Assembly: GCF_910578895.1 (NCBI RefSeq)
Contig: NZ_CAJTSC010000002.1
Coordinates: 111,840-175,839 of the forward strand
Reading direction: 5' to 3'
Origin: an uncultured Bacteroides sp.
GTDB lineage: Bacteria > Bacteroidota > Bacteroidia > Bacteroidales > Bacteroidaceae
Length of the DNA: 64,000 nucleotides
Part shown: piece after piece, positions 16,433 to 25,676 of the stretch
How positions within the stretch are numbered: position 1 is the stretch's first letter
How the letters are laid out: every line of letters starts with the position of its first letter
Notes under the pieces: generated by a model
The model's input: only the letters and a program-made list of their open reading frames with translations
Told to the model about the DNA's origin: nothing
Databases searched by the model: none
Translations under genes and position numbers: made by a program

Positions 16433-19400
16433 TCATCGTTGCAGCGTAACCCCCATTATCCCTATCACTACCTCATTGGACAATGTTTCAAGCACCAGGT
16501 GCGAAAGTTTTTTGCGGGCATCGAGCGGCATTTCCAGCAATATGGCGGCACCGCCGTCCACTTCGCGGGACACTCCGGCAAAACCGAGTTCCTTGCCGAA
16601 ATCATTGCTCAACTCGCCCGTTTTCAGACGCAGGCGATAGAGGGAGGGGGCATGACGGTTGAAGGCATTTCCATCCTCAAAGAATATCTGCTCGACAGGT
16701 GCCCAGTTGTCCGGATTCACCAACGGCAAAACATCGCAGGTGCCGTCTTTGTAATATACACGGACAATGCCGTTGTCTATATGGCACTGCATGTGGTTGG
16801 TACTGCCTGCCATCAGCAGATAGGCACGGGACGCCTTTCCCTTCAGAGGTATCCGCAGGCTATCCGGATAATTATCCCAAAGAGAGGTGAAAGCGATGTT
16901 ATATCCCTCGGCGGGAGTACGGAAAGGTATGCCGAGTTTGGTCTCTAACAGTCCGTTGCGCACAGCGGCACGCAAGCCCGTGTCATCAATGACGGCGCTC
17001 TTCAGCGGATGACACCACTCGCCTATGCCCTGTTTGGGCAACTGCAATGTGGTATATGGGGAACGTGGAGACAGGTACTCATTGCGGAAAATATCCGTTA
17101 CATTTGCATTGAACACCTTCCGCATATCGACAGGCATACACCTGGCGGCATCTACCGCCTTGAAGTCGCCTGCCGGGACGGACTTCTTGCCGTCATCGGG
17201 CAACGGTTGTTCCACCGATGCCCACCACTTCATCTGTCCCTGTTCCATGGCAACAAAACAGACAGGACCCGCCTTACGAATGCGTGCGGCAGGGTAAGCG
17301 TCAACAGCAACCGGGACAGCCAACAATTCCCCTTCCCAATTGATGTTGATTACCACCTCCTTGCCGGAAGCAGCGGGAACGGAAACGGAAAGCATAGGCT
17401 TGCCAACCGAATTTTCCACAAGCCGCCACGCGGCAGGCTGTCCGTTCACCGTCAGACGGGCTACAGCGGAACGGCGGGCAGGGAATTGCAGTTCCAAATT
17501 CCGCACGGCGGGCAGACGGTGCGTAACGGTATAGAGCGAGCAATCGCGGGCAGAATACTTGCCGCCTGCCGCCTCGCCAGCCTTGAAATCGAAGTCGATG
17601 TCCGGCGTATGCAGCGAAGCATATTCCCACGCTTCGGGAAAACCGGGTTTTATCAACAGGCGGTGGTTCAAGGCATCGGGCAATATGCCGTATAGCCCCT
17701 GTACCAATGCACGGGAAGCCACTCCGATAGGGTCGCCGAAGTCACGGTAACATTCGCCGCGGGCGGCATCGTAGAAACTGATCTGACCGAAATTGCCCGG
17801 GCTTTCGCCCAAGTACATGCCATCCAGCACAGAACTTTTCAGCAACTTGAAGCCCGCCTCCCTGCGTCCCGCCTGAAAATAGGCAAGCGCCGTGTGCATC
17901 ACCTCGGCAAAGGCTACATTGTTGATACTCCACGAATAGGGCATCCAGTCGGTAGTAGCCACCGTGGCATACGCTCCGGCATTAATGGCAGCACCCGCCT
18001 CCTGCAACCGCTTTTGCCAACAGGTATAGGAAGCCGCATTGACCGGCAAGGCGGCAGCACCGGCGGCAATCACCTCATCCGAAGTAACGACGGGGATATG
18101 AGGAATTTCACGGTCCACATAACTTGTGGCAAGGTACGCCTGGAACGGGTCTGCCACATCACTGTCAAGGGCATGATAAATAGTCCATACGGCGGCATGT
18201 TCATGCAGGCGGCGATGTCCCATGAAGTCTTGGAACTCCGCCCAATGTCCCTTCTCCGGCATCCAGAGACGGGCGTTGAGTGCTTTCAGTATCTTGTCGG
18301 CTTCTTCTTGATAGGGCGTAGGATCTTCACCGATTTTCCCGGCAATCAGCGCCGCCAGCCTGTTGCCGCGATAGTTATAGGCAGAACTGTGCGTTACGGC
18401 TCCACTGTTATAGTACAACGCATCGCTTGCCCAGATACAGGCGTAGGCATCGTAAAGCCCGTCGTTATCGGGGTCGAAATTACGCTTTTCCCAAGCAAGG
18501 TGCAGCGTCAGCAACGGCCACATACGGCGGGCATACTCAAGGTCGCCCGTCCAGTTGAAATGCCACAGCAGTTCGTCGATGTAGCAGAGGTTCATGTCAT
18601 AATGGTGCATCTGGTTGTTGCGGCGGGGATTGCGGCAGATGTATCCGTTGCTGTAGTGCGGCGTTCCCCACACCTTTGCCGAACGTGCCAGCGCCAGGGC
18701 GGAGTCTTGTGCCGGATGCGGGATTGTATCGGGCACCCCGGTCACCTGGCTGGCGGCATAGTTGTCGAAATGGGTACGTGCGCGGTCGTGCCAGCCCAGC
18801 ACATCGCCCACGTATGCGGCACGCCAGCCGCTCAACGGCATGCGCCAGCCGATGGCACCGTGCATCCAGACGCCCTCTTCCCCCCAAATGCCATCGGCGG
18901 CAACGGCAAGCGCGCCGCCCAGCGTATTGAAATAAGGATCGGGCGTAGTGATTTTGACGCGTCCAGCAAGTTCGCGGCAAGCGTCCCGAAGGGCGGAATA
19001 CCGTACACTGCCATCTGCCGTTTCCTTCAGTTCATTGCGGGAGATACTGATGTACAGACACCCATCGGAAGGGAAACTGCATTTCAGCGTTTGCAATACC
19101 GTGCCGTCTTCCGCAGGTTCAAAACATCCCGGCGGGTCTGCCCCCATATCTCCGTTGCGCGAAAGCCTTTTCAGGCGGATAGGCGCGTTCAATGCTTCCA
19201 GTTCGCAACCGGCAGGCAAATTGCCCGAAAACTCCCACATCGCCGTCTCCTCCGTAAGGCTTGCCAATACGGAGACTTGCAACGTACAGTCCTCGCCCCA
19301 CGCCTTGTCTTTCAACTGATAGACGCGGCTGCCGGGAGTGTAGCGCGCCTCGCACCAGCCGGTTTCTTCCAGCGGCGTCACCGTGCCGTCCGACAGATGC

Positions 19401-19720
19401 AGGCGGAAGCGGATATTACGGCTGTCGTTCTTGACGTAAGTGGCAAATATGGGGCGGTCGCTGGTCTCCAGGCGCCATGCCGTATGCCCGCCATAGAGAG
19501 CACGCGTGTAACGGTTCTTGCCGTTGACACAAACAAAATCCTCGCCCGAAGGCAGGTATTGCAACGCACGGGGAGTCCCTCGCTTATGGTCGTTGTAGGA
19601 GGTGGATTCTATCAGGTCGCCCGCTTTCTTCGACACATTCGAGGAAGAGGCATATTGCGCGCAGGCACCTAAAGGGACAAGAAAAGTAAAAATTATTGCT
19701 AAAATAAAGTTGCGGTTCAT
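16433..19720 (-). CDS. DUF4450-like six-hairpin glycosidase lipoprotein
   Basis: I take the ATG at 19718-19720 because it opens a lipoprotein signal peptide (MNRNFILAIIFTFLVPLGAC, lipobox Cys20); the longer frame from 19786 would run through the hairpin at 19753-19813. The 1095-aa product has an N-terminal beta-sandwich and a central (alpha/alpha)6 barrel with YIDELLWHFNWTGDLEYARRMW, then DNDGLYDAY and WASDALYYNSG. This pattern resembles rhamnosidases and related six-hairpin enzymes. A beta-domain and a further C-terminal region of 300 residues follow. The layout fits Bacteroides proteins annotated DUF4450. The substrate is not established here; position points to pectin side chains. Acidic residues in the barrel could be catalytic. 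Confidence 0.65.
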   Translation of the reverse strand: MNRNFILAIIFTFLVPLGACAQYASSSNVSKKAGDLIESTSYNDHKRGTPRALQYLPSGEDFVCVNGKNRYTRALYGGHTAWRLETSDRPIFATYVKNDSRNIRFRLHLSDGTVTPLEETGWCEARYTPGSRVYQLKDKAWGEDCTLQVSVLASLTEETAMWEFSGNLPAGCELEALNAPIRLKRLSRNGDMGADPPGCFEPAEDGTVLQTLKCSFPSDGCLYISISRNELKETADGSVRYSALRDACRELAGRVKITTPDPYFNTLGGALAVAADGIWGEEGVWMHGAIGWRMPLSGWRAAYVGDVLGWHDRARTHFDNYAASQVTGVPDTIPHPAQDSALALARSAKVWGTPHYSNGYICRNPRRNNQMHHYDMNLCYIDELLWHFNWTGDLEYARRMWPLLTLHLAWEKRNFDPDNDGLYDAYACIWASDALYYNSGAVTHSSAYNYRGNRLAALIAGKIGEDPTPYQEEADKILKALNARLWMPEKGHWAEFQDFMGHRRLHEHAAVWTIYHALDSDVADPFQAYLATSYVDREIPHIPVVTSDEVIAAGAAALPVNAASYTCWQKRLQEAGAAINAGAYATVATTDWMPYSWSINNVAFAEVMHTALAYFQAGRREAGFKLLKSSVLDGMYLGESPGNFGQISFYDAARGECYRDFGDPIGVASRALVQGLYGILPDALNHRLLIKPGFPEAWEYASLHTPDIDFDFKAGEAAGGKYSARDCSLYTVTHRLPAVRNLELQFPARRSAVARLTVNGQPAAWRLVENSVGKPMLSVSVPAASGKEVVININWEGELLAVPVAVDAYPAARIRKAGPVCFVAMEQGQMKWWASVEQPLPDDGKKSVPAGDFKAVDAARCMPVDMRKVFNANVTDIFRNEYLSPRSPYTTLQLPKQGIGEWCHPLKSAVIDDTGLRAAVRNGLLETKLGIPFRTPAEGYNIAFTSLWDNYPDSLRIPLKGKASRAYLLMAGSTNHMQCHIDNGIVRVYYKDGTCDVLPLVNPDNWAPVEQIFFEDGNAFNRHAPSLYRLRLKTGELSNDFGKELGFAGVSREVDGGAAILLEMPLDARKKLSHLVLETLSNEVVIGIMGVTLQR

Positions 19721-19752
19721 AGCGTCGATAATTTCAAAAAGTTGATGATAAA

Positions 19753-19825
19753 ACCGAAACACATTCAGTATACGACTGAAAGGCATTCAGTCGTATACTG
19801 AATGTGTTTCGGTCGTATACTGAAT
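19753..19825. repeat. perfect 28-bp inverted repeat with 22-bp tandem unit
   Basis: Bases 19753-19780 and 19786-19813 are exact reverse complements with a 5-base loop. Within this, TCGTATACTGAAT occurs at 19791-19803 and again at 19813-19825, 22 bases apart, and inverted at 19762-19774. The structure ends 33 bases before the start codon of the DUF4450-like gene and lies 92 bases after the stop of the upstream gene. In RNA it would fold into a very stable hairpin that could terminate, stabilise or block ribosome access. Confidence 0.8.
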
Positions 19826-19917
19826 CCTCCCCCTTCCACAGGCCGTTCCGGGAAGGGGGCATGATAAAAAAGCACGGCTTAACGTTTGGAGTAACATTTA
19901 TATACATCCAATGCAGA

Positions 19918-22065
19918 TTACGGCATCGGTTTCAAACCTTCCCAACGCACGTTCCATGTGCCGTCTTGCGGGAAGCCGGGGTTCTTCACCTCGCAGCCGT
20001 CCCAGCCGGCACACATCAACGCCACGGCTGTCAGCAACCCGCCGTTGCCCGGCAGGTAGCAACGCAAACGACCGTCCTGATAGTTGTGTCCGTTCAGCAA
20101 GTACGTATTGGTGCGCTTGTCCATCAGCAATGCGCCCACAGCCTTTTCGGGCTCGCCCAACCGGGTGGCATTCATGGCTGTCATCGGATAGTCCCAACCC
20201 CAGGTCTTGCCCCAGTTCCAGTTGTCCCACACCCAATGGAGCGTGTTCTTCATATAGTCGGCACGTATCAGTTTGTTCATGGGCAGGATGCCTACGGAAC
20301 CGAGTACTGCCATGTGGTCGCTGGTAAAGCGGATGTCTTTATAAGTGTCCACCGCATCTTCGGCGGCAAGATAGAGACACTCTTCGTTATAGGCGAGCGG
20401 AGAGAGCTTGTCTATCAGTTCGTCCCACTCGAGATTGCGCTTTTCGCCGGCGCGTTCACGCCACTGTTGAGCCACGTTCATGGCATAGTGCCAATAAGAT
20501 AGTTCGAACGGCGGGTTGATGGTGGTGGCGGCGCGCAGTGTCTCCTGTGCAGGAATGGCACCTTTCAGGATAAAGCGTCCGTGAAACTCGTCGTATGTGG
20601 CAAAGGAGTACATGAACTTGGCAGTCTCCTGCACCAGGCGGTTATATTTCCTGATAATCTCGTCCGAAGGGTTGGCACGATAAACGAGTTCTGCCAGATA
20701 AATGAAATGAGGTTGCTGCCAAATCAGGAAACTGCCCACGTTGGACGGGGATTCCGTGCCGCTGGGGTCGGTCATCTTCATCCAGCGTACTCCGTCGAAA
20801 CCCTGGCGGCGGGCTATCTCGCGGGCAATAGGCTCTACCGTCTCGTACCAGCCGAGTGTGCGGTCCAGCAGTTCGGAGTGTCCCCAAAGTGCCAGCCAGG
20901 ACTGGTGCCACCAAATCATTTCAAGGTGGGGCTTGCCGAACCATGAGTTGTAGGTCAACCCTGTCTCCTGCGGCGGCACGCTGCCTGCCGACTGGATGGC
21001 GAGCAGGTATTGGCTCAATACGACACGACGTTCCAGCTCTGCTGCGCGCGGGTCGGTGCAATGCGAGAAGTCTACGGCAGCACCGTTTTTCCAGAAGCCG
21101 TTCCAATATCCGTTGCCGGCAGCCAGCGTTTCGGCAAAGGCGGGCAGAACATCGGCTACGTATGAAGCGGGTTCGCCCTCGCCTACGGTTCCGGGAAAAC
21201 CGGATGTGAACTTACAGGAAAAAGCAAGCGTGTCTTCTTCCGGTGTCAGCACGAAGTAGTTTGCCGATTTCTCCTTAAGGGATGCTTTTCCCTCCCAACG
21301 CAGAGACACGTAGTAGACCGTAGCATCGAGCGTACGCTTGAGAACGGCGCTTTGTGCATCTGCACAGACTATGCTTGTGGTATGTTTGTCGTTGGCATCC
21401 CAGTTGCAGGCATCATCGGCATGGGCGCCCGTGGGATACGGAAAGTGAAGCTTCACTCCCGCACGTGCCGGACTGGTGATGCTGGCGGAAACCATATCCA
21501 TTTGCGGATGGCATACGGTCTGTACATCGAAAGCGTTGCCCTGCAATGTGAAATGGCTGTTGATAACCCCGTTCCACATATCCAGTGTCTGGGCAATGCC
21601 GGTGATATCGGCGGGGGTTACATCATCGCCCAGTTCCAGCCCCACAACACCCAAATGCAGGCGGTGAGGATTTACACGAAACCAGTTGGAGGCTTCTTTC
21701 TGCCGTCCGTCTTCCTTGAACTGGCAGGCGTACAGTTCCTTATGTCCGCGACCAAAGTCATATTCCTTCAAGTATTCTTCCGGCTTATATTGGTCGGGAT
21801 TGTCAAAGCTATGCCAGCCCCATTGGCTCTGCGTGCCCAATGGCACACCTTTCCTATATAGTGCGGGGAAAGTCTGAAGACCGGTAGCATCTACCGTAAA
21901 GGCGAACTCGCCGTTACCGACCGAGAGCGATGCCAGCGAATCGAACGAAGATACCTGAGGATTGTTGCGGGCAACCAACGCCTCACGGTCTATCGGCGCC
22001 TGCTTTCCTTCCGAACCGCAAGCTGCCAAGACAAATGCCAATAGAGAATAAAATAGCTTTTTCAT
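19918..22065 (-). CDS. six-hairpin glycosidase-like lipoprotein (GH65-like)
   Basis: This 715-aa lipoprotein (MKKLFYSLLAFVLAAC, lipobox Cys16) has an N-terminal beta-domain of about 300 residues and a C-terminal (alpha/alpha)6 barrel, with TGLTYNSWFGKPHLEMIWWHQSWLALWGH near residue 365-395 and NWNWGKTWGWDYPMTAMNA near 610. Bacteroides proteins of this shape are often annotated as GH65-like, but GH65 phosphorylase residues are not obvious and I do not claim an activity. It has its own -7 box at 22110-22117, 44 bases before the start, so it may be expressed separately from the pectate lyase gene. A role in cleaving pectin-derived glycans at the cell surface or in the periplasm is inference. Confidence 0.65.
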   Translation of the reverse strand: MKKLFYSLLAFVLAACGSEGKQAPIDREALVARNNPQVSSFDSLASLSVGNGEFAFTVDATGLQTFPALYRKGVPLGTQSQWGWHSFDNPDQYKPEEYLKEYDFGRGHKELYACQFKEDGRQKEASNWFRVNPHRLHLGVVGLELGDDVTPADITGIAQTLDMWNGVINSHFTLQGNAFDVQTVCHPQMDMVSASITSPARAGVKLHFPYPTGAHADDACNWDANDKHTTSIVCADAQSAVLKRTLDATVYYVSLRWEGKASLKEKSANYFVLTPEEDTLAFSCKFTSGFPGTVGEGEPASYVADVLPAFAETLAAGNGYWNGFWKNGAAVDFSHCTDPRAAELERRVVLSQYLLAIQSAGSVPPQETGLTYNSWFGKPHLEMIWWHQSWLALWGHSELLDRTLGWYETVEPIAREIARRQGFDGVRWMKMTDPSGTESPSNVGSFLIWQQPHFIYLAELVYRANPSDEIIRKYNRLVQETAKFMYSFATYDEFHGRFILKGAIPAQETLRAATTINPPFELSYWHYAMNVAQQWRERAGEKRNLEWDELIDKLSPLAYNEECLYLAAEDAVDTYKDIRFTSDHMAVLGSVGILPMNKLIRADYMKNTLHWVWDNWNWGKTWGWDYPMTAMNATRLGEPEKAVGALLMDKRTNTYLLNGHNYQDGRLRCYLPGNGGLLTAVALMCAGWDGCEVKNPGFPQDGTWNVRWEGLKPMP

Positions 22066-22109
22066 GGTATTTTTAGTATAAGTAATAAATCTCGTAGTTG
22101 TGAACGGAA

Positions 22110-22156
22110 CAAAGATAGCGCTTCTCTGCCAAACGGTTTCTGTTCGGTTTGGCAGA
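22110..22156 (-). promoter_or_regulatory. promoter -7 box with adjacent inverted repeat
   Basis: On the minus strand TATCTTTG (22110-22117) matches the Bacteroides -7 box. Just upstream, TCTGCCAAAC (22125-22134) and its reverse complement (22147-22156) form a 10-bp inverted repeat with a 12-base spacer. That could be an operator for the 22065 gene or the end of the upstream transcript. Confidence 0.45.
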
Positions 22157-22194
22157 AATGCTACGAAAAATGATTATCGGCATTTATATCAGCC

Positions 22195-23583
22195 TTACCT
22201 CAAAAGTCCGTTAAGATAAACCTCGACATTGGTATATGCCTTGTCCAGCGTATAAGCAGAGGCATCGGAAGCATCTTTCGGATTCAGTCCGTGCCGAATT
22301 TCCCAAGCATCCGGCATGCCGTCGGCATCACTGTCTGCCGGAGCTTTGCCGGCCTTCAAGGCAGGCCATCCGCCTACATCTGCCGGAGAATTGATAATGC
22401 CGTTTTTTCCGAACGTGCCTATCCCCTTTTCTACCTGGCGCAACACCTCTTTATCATAAGCATCACGCGAGAAGCTGCACCCCACATCTTTCAGAATGCG
22501 TTGGTAAGCCACCCCGGGGGTATCCTCGTCTATAGGCTCGTAGGGGAACGGCGCATCTACCAGGCAAGAAGCGGACTCCTCGCCCGGCGTGGGAACAGCC
22601 CCGGGAGCGATGCCGGAGTCGGGCGCGGCACTCTTCCGGTGGCGGATGTAACGCTTTCCTGCACGGTCGGTTACCGCACCTCGGTTGTTGCGCGTCACGG
22701 CATCATCGCCTTCCATTACATTGCCGGCTACATAATAACGCCCCGTACCATCCTCCGCCACATCAAGCAGGCGATGATGCTGCGAGGCAGGTCCCGGTTT
22801 ATAATAGTTGTTTACCATATTTATCTCACCATGATGACCGCCGCCGTATGCGGTCTTGAAGCCCCAGTTGTACACCGCATTGTTACGATAGTCCACCCAT
22901 TTCGTACCGTCTACCGAAGAGAACCGGGGATTACGGCTGGCGTGGTTTGCCAGCAGATTGTGGTGGAAAGTCGCTTTATAGCCGCCCCAAATACCTCCAA
23001 AACCATGGCTTCCTTTGGTATGTACGGACGTGTTCAGGCTGTGCGCCACCAGGCACCACTGCACCGTAAGGTTCTCCGTCTTATAAATGGAAAGGCATTC
23101 GTCAATGCTCCAACTGACGGACAAGTGATCGAGCACCACATTTTTCTGCCCGTAACGCCCGCCGCCCAATCCGTCGCTATCCAGTTTATGGCGGTCTCCC
23201 ACCCGGACACGGATATAACGGACAATCACATTGCCGGCATTCACCACCAACGGGTAATCTTTCAAGCAAATGCCGTCTCCCGGAGCAGACTGCCCGGCAA
23301 TGGTAATGCTGTCGTTGTTTATACGGAGCGGAGATTTCAACTCAATGGTACCGTCTACGGCAAAGACCACAATGCGGGGACCTTTCTGCTCCACCGCATC
23401 ACGGAAGCTGCCCGCACCGCTGTCATTGAGGTTGGTAACCGTAAGAACACGACCGCCACGTCCGCCGGTGGTGTATTTGCCATAGCCTTCGGCGCCGGGG
23501 AAGGCAAGGGGTTGTGCTTTGCCACCAACAGATACAAGAAAAAAGCAAATGGCAAAAAAATGATTTATTATAACCTTCATCAT
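22195..23583 (-). CDS. pectate lyase, polysaccharide lyase family 1, exported
   Basis: The ATG at 23581-23583 (MMKVIINHFFAIC) is chosen because it opens a signal peptide directly, giving 462 residues. PL1 enzymes cleave polygalacturonate by beta-elimination. The sequence has the PL1 start AFPGAEGYGKYTTGGRGG, LDHLSVSWSIDECLSIY with calcium-binding acids, and ASRNPRFSSVDGTKWVDYRNN with the catalytic Arg region of a parallel beta-helix. The C-terminal DSDADGMPDAWEIRHGLNP is a thrombospondin-type-3-like calcium motif common in Bacteroides pectate lyases. It follows susD, separated by an 11-bp hairpin, and supplies oligogalacturonides for that importer. Confidence 0.85.
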   Translation of the reverse strand: MMKVIINHFFAICFFLVSVGGKAQPLAFPGAEGYGKYTTGGRGGRVLTVTNLNDSGAGSFRDAVEQKGPRIVVFAVDGTIELKSPLRINNDSITIAGQSAPGDGICLKDYPLVVNAGNVIVRYIRVRVGDRHKLDSDGLGGGRYGQKNVVLDHLSVSWSIDECLSIYKTENLTVQWCLVAHSLNTSVHTKGSHGFGGIWGGYKATFHHNLLANHASRNPRFSSVDGTKWVDYRNNAVYNWGFKTAYGGGHHGEINMVNNYYKPGPASQHHRLLDVAEDGTGRYYVAGNVMEGDDAVTRNNRGAVTDRAGKRYIRHRKSAAPDSGIAPGAVPTPGEESASCLVDAPFPYEPIDEDTPGVAYQRILKDVGCSFSRDAYDKEVLRQVEKGIGTFGKNGIINSPADVGGWPALKAGKAPADSDADGMPDAWEIRHGLNPKDASDASAYTLDKAYTNVEVYLNGLLR

Positions 23584-23601
23584 CTTACTACATTTACCAG
23601 A

Positions 23602-23648
23602 AAAAGGCGAAGTGCCCAATCAGAAGCCTTCGCCTTTTCCTGTTTAAC
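23602..23648 (-). terminator. intercistronic hairpin between susD and pectate lyase
   Basis: AAAAGGCGAAG (23602-23612) and its exact reverse complement (23638-23648) form an 11-bp stem. On the minus strand A-rich and T-rich flanks surround it. It probably attenuates transcription or protects the susCD transcript, so enzyme genes are expressed at a lower level. Confidence 0.6.
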
Positions 23649-23666
23649 TAATTTAATATCCAATCA

Positions 23667-25664
23667 TTAATAACAAGGATGTTGTTGCCCGATCAATCCC
23701 GGATTCACATCAATAATGTTTGTCGTATTGAACGGAAGAATCTCAACCATATTCTTCTTCAAGCCATAATATACACCGGTCTTACCCGTAATCCACGCAT
23801 TATCGGAAGCGAGTCCTTCCACATCTTCCACACTCAAATTCCCTTTCTGCTTGATGGTATTGATACTAAACATATTCAATATAGTATATTTCACCTCTTC
23901 CACCTTAGCAGCATCAGCAGGAACATCTTCTCTCTTAAAATAAACATTGCCATCCGCTTCGTAGAAGACTACTTCCAAAGCACCCTTAGAACCGTTATTC
24001 AGAACATGTAAAGTATTCAGATTTTCTTCAGTCAATCCCATTTCTACCAAATCCTGCTCGGTCATGGCAATATACGGCAGTGCAATAGTGGGATCTGTAA
24101 AGCCCGGTACAGAGGTTAACTTATAGGCACGATATACATCTACATCGGCATACTCGCCTTCGCGTTTTGCCAAACGAACCAATTTTTCCTTTTCTGCTGT
24201 CAAATAATCTACCAAGATGCCCCAACGAGCCAAATCACTTTTACGTAAGCCTTCATTAGAAAGTTCCAATTTGCGTTCTTCGATAATAAAATCCTTGAAC
24301 TCCTGATAATCGGTAGGAATCGTACCTATCAAAGAAGCATCACCACGGAAAGCACGTGTACGTACTTCCTTCACTGCATTCACAGCATCGGGTGTAGCAC
24401 CATTATTCAACTCATTCAATGCCTCAGCATACATCAACAACACATCCGAATAGCGCAGTAGCGGCCAATTGATGTCACGCTTACTGTCCGAAGATCCTCT
24501 GGTACTTTTCCAATTGATACGGTACTTACCCACACCCATTCCTGCAAAAGTATTCATCTGATAAGCATTTCCTTTGTCAGAAAGTTTAAGACCATAGTTA
24601 CAAACCGAAACATCACGGCGTTGATCACCCTCCTCAAATTCAAAATAGAAAGTAGGCATTGCCATTATCTGGCTGCCGCCTTTACCCAATCCTTCCTTGT
24701 CCGTACCGGTGGTAGGAATACCATTGGTGTAACCGGTACGCACATCTTGTGCATTCACGCTGAACATACCATATTCCAACATGGTCTCCTTGTTATAGCG
24801 CTGGTTTGCCAAGTCACGGAAGATTTGGTCATAATCATCCATCAAACCGTTCTCGTTCTTGTTGATAACTGCCTTACAGGCATCTACGGCAATTTGATAC
24901 AATTCTTTTATGCGAGCGGCGTCACTGCGTTGGGCAATCTTCACTGTACTAGCGTTGTAAGGTATCGTATTCAGGTCCCAACGCAGGGAGTATCCGGCAG
25001 CATACAATGCCACGCGTGCCAAAATGCCATAAGCCGAATTCTTCGTAAAGCGTTCAGGTGTCTCCACATACCCTTCACTCTGCCAAGGCAGTAACTCTAC
25101 GGCACGCTTTAAGTCATCAATGCAATGGTCATAGATTACATCGCGGCTTACACGCGAAGAAGAAAAAGTGGTCAGTTGCGAAGTCGGGATGTCGGTATAA
25201 GGCACATCACCGTAGAAACGTACCAAATTCCAATAAGCATATGCCCGAATCGCCAACGCTTCACCCAACAAAGCATCTATTTTTTTCTGGTCGCTTTCCT
25301 TTTCCGCTTGCATGTTCGGCAAATTACTGATACAAACATTGGAATACTCAATAGCTTGATACATCCAAGTATAGGTTTTACTCAGCATACCGGTTAAGTT
25401 GGTATAGTCATAATTGGACACATTGTATTTCGAGTTACTTTCAGTAGAAGCCGATTCGTCCGTTCCCATCAGTAACTGATAACCTAATTCCTGGGAATGC
25501 AAGAACGTATAAGCTCCAGCAGTTGTCATTTCTGCCCGTCCAATTGTATTAAAGATGGAAGAACTGTCCGCTTTTGACTCGGAAGGCATGTCCAACCAAT
25601 CTTCACAAGAAGTCGAAAACAGTGTTAATGCAGACAATGCCACTATATTGAATATCTTTTTCAT
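23667..25664 (-). CDS. SusD/RagB-family outer membrane glycan-binding lipoprotein
   Basis: This 665-aa lipoprotein (MKKIFNIVALSALTLFSTSC, Cys20) belongs to the SusD family, which caps a TonB-dependent SusC channel and captures glycans at the surface. TPR-like helical segments are visible, with the family pattern EALAIRAYAYWNLVRFYGDVPY near residue 135, YGILARVALYAAGY near 215, and WPLLRYSDVLLMYAEALNE with VRTRAF near 400. It starts 12 bases after the susC stop, as usual. With susC it should import oligosaccharides made by the downstream pectate lyase. Length is slightly above the usual 500-600. Confidence 0.92.
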   Translation of the reverse strand: MKKIFNIVALSALTLFSTSCEDWLDMPSESKADSSSIFNTIGRAEMTTAGAYTFLHSQELGYQLLMGTDESASTESNSKYNVSNYDYTNLTGMLSKTYTWMYQAIEYSNVCISNLPNMQAEKESDQKKIDALLGEALAIRAYAYWNLVRFYGDVPYTDIPTSQLTTFSSSRVSRDVIYDHCIDDLKRAVELLPWQSEGYVETPERFTKNSAYGILARVALYAAGYSLRWDLNTIPYNASTVKIAQRSDAARIKELYQIAVDACKAVINKNENGLMDDYDQIFRDLANQRYNKETMLEYGMFSVNAQDVRTGYTNGIPTTGTDKEGLGKGGSQIMAMPTFYFEFEEGDQRRDVSVCNYGLKLSDKGNAYQMNTFAGMGVGKYRINWKSTRGSSDSKRDINWPLLRYSDVLLMYAEALNELNNGATPDAVNAVKEVRTRAFRGDASLIGTIPTDYQEFKDFIIEERKLELSNEGLRKSDLARWGILVDYLTAEKEKLVRLAKREGEYADVDVYRAYKLTSVPGFTDPTIALPYIAMTEQDLVEMGLTEENLNTLHVLNNGSKGALEVVFYEADGNVYFKREDVPADAAKVEEVKYTILNMFSINTIKQKGNLSVEDVEGLASDNAWITGKTGVYYGLKKNMVEILPFNTTNIIDVNPGLIGQQHPCY

Positions 25665-25676
25665 GTTTTTGTTAAT

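Noticed and set aside
17894..19672. 592-codon plus-strand open frame opposite the DUF4450-like gene
   Set aside because: Antisense shadow with His/Arg/Gly-rich composition and no recognisable domain.
22291..23670. 459-codon plus-strand open frame opposite the pectate lyase
   Set aside because: Antisense shadow without protein-like features.
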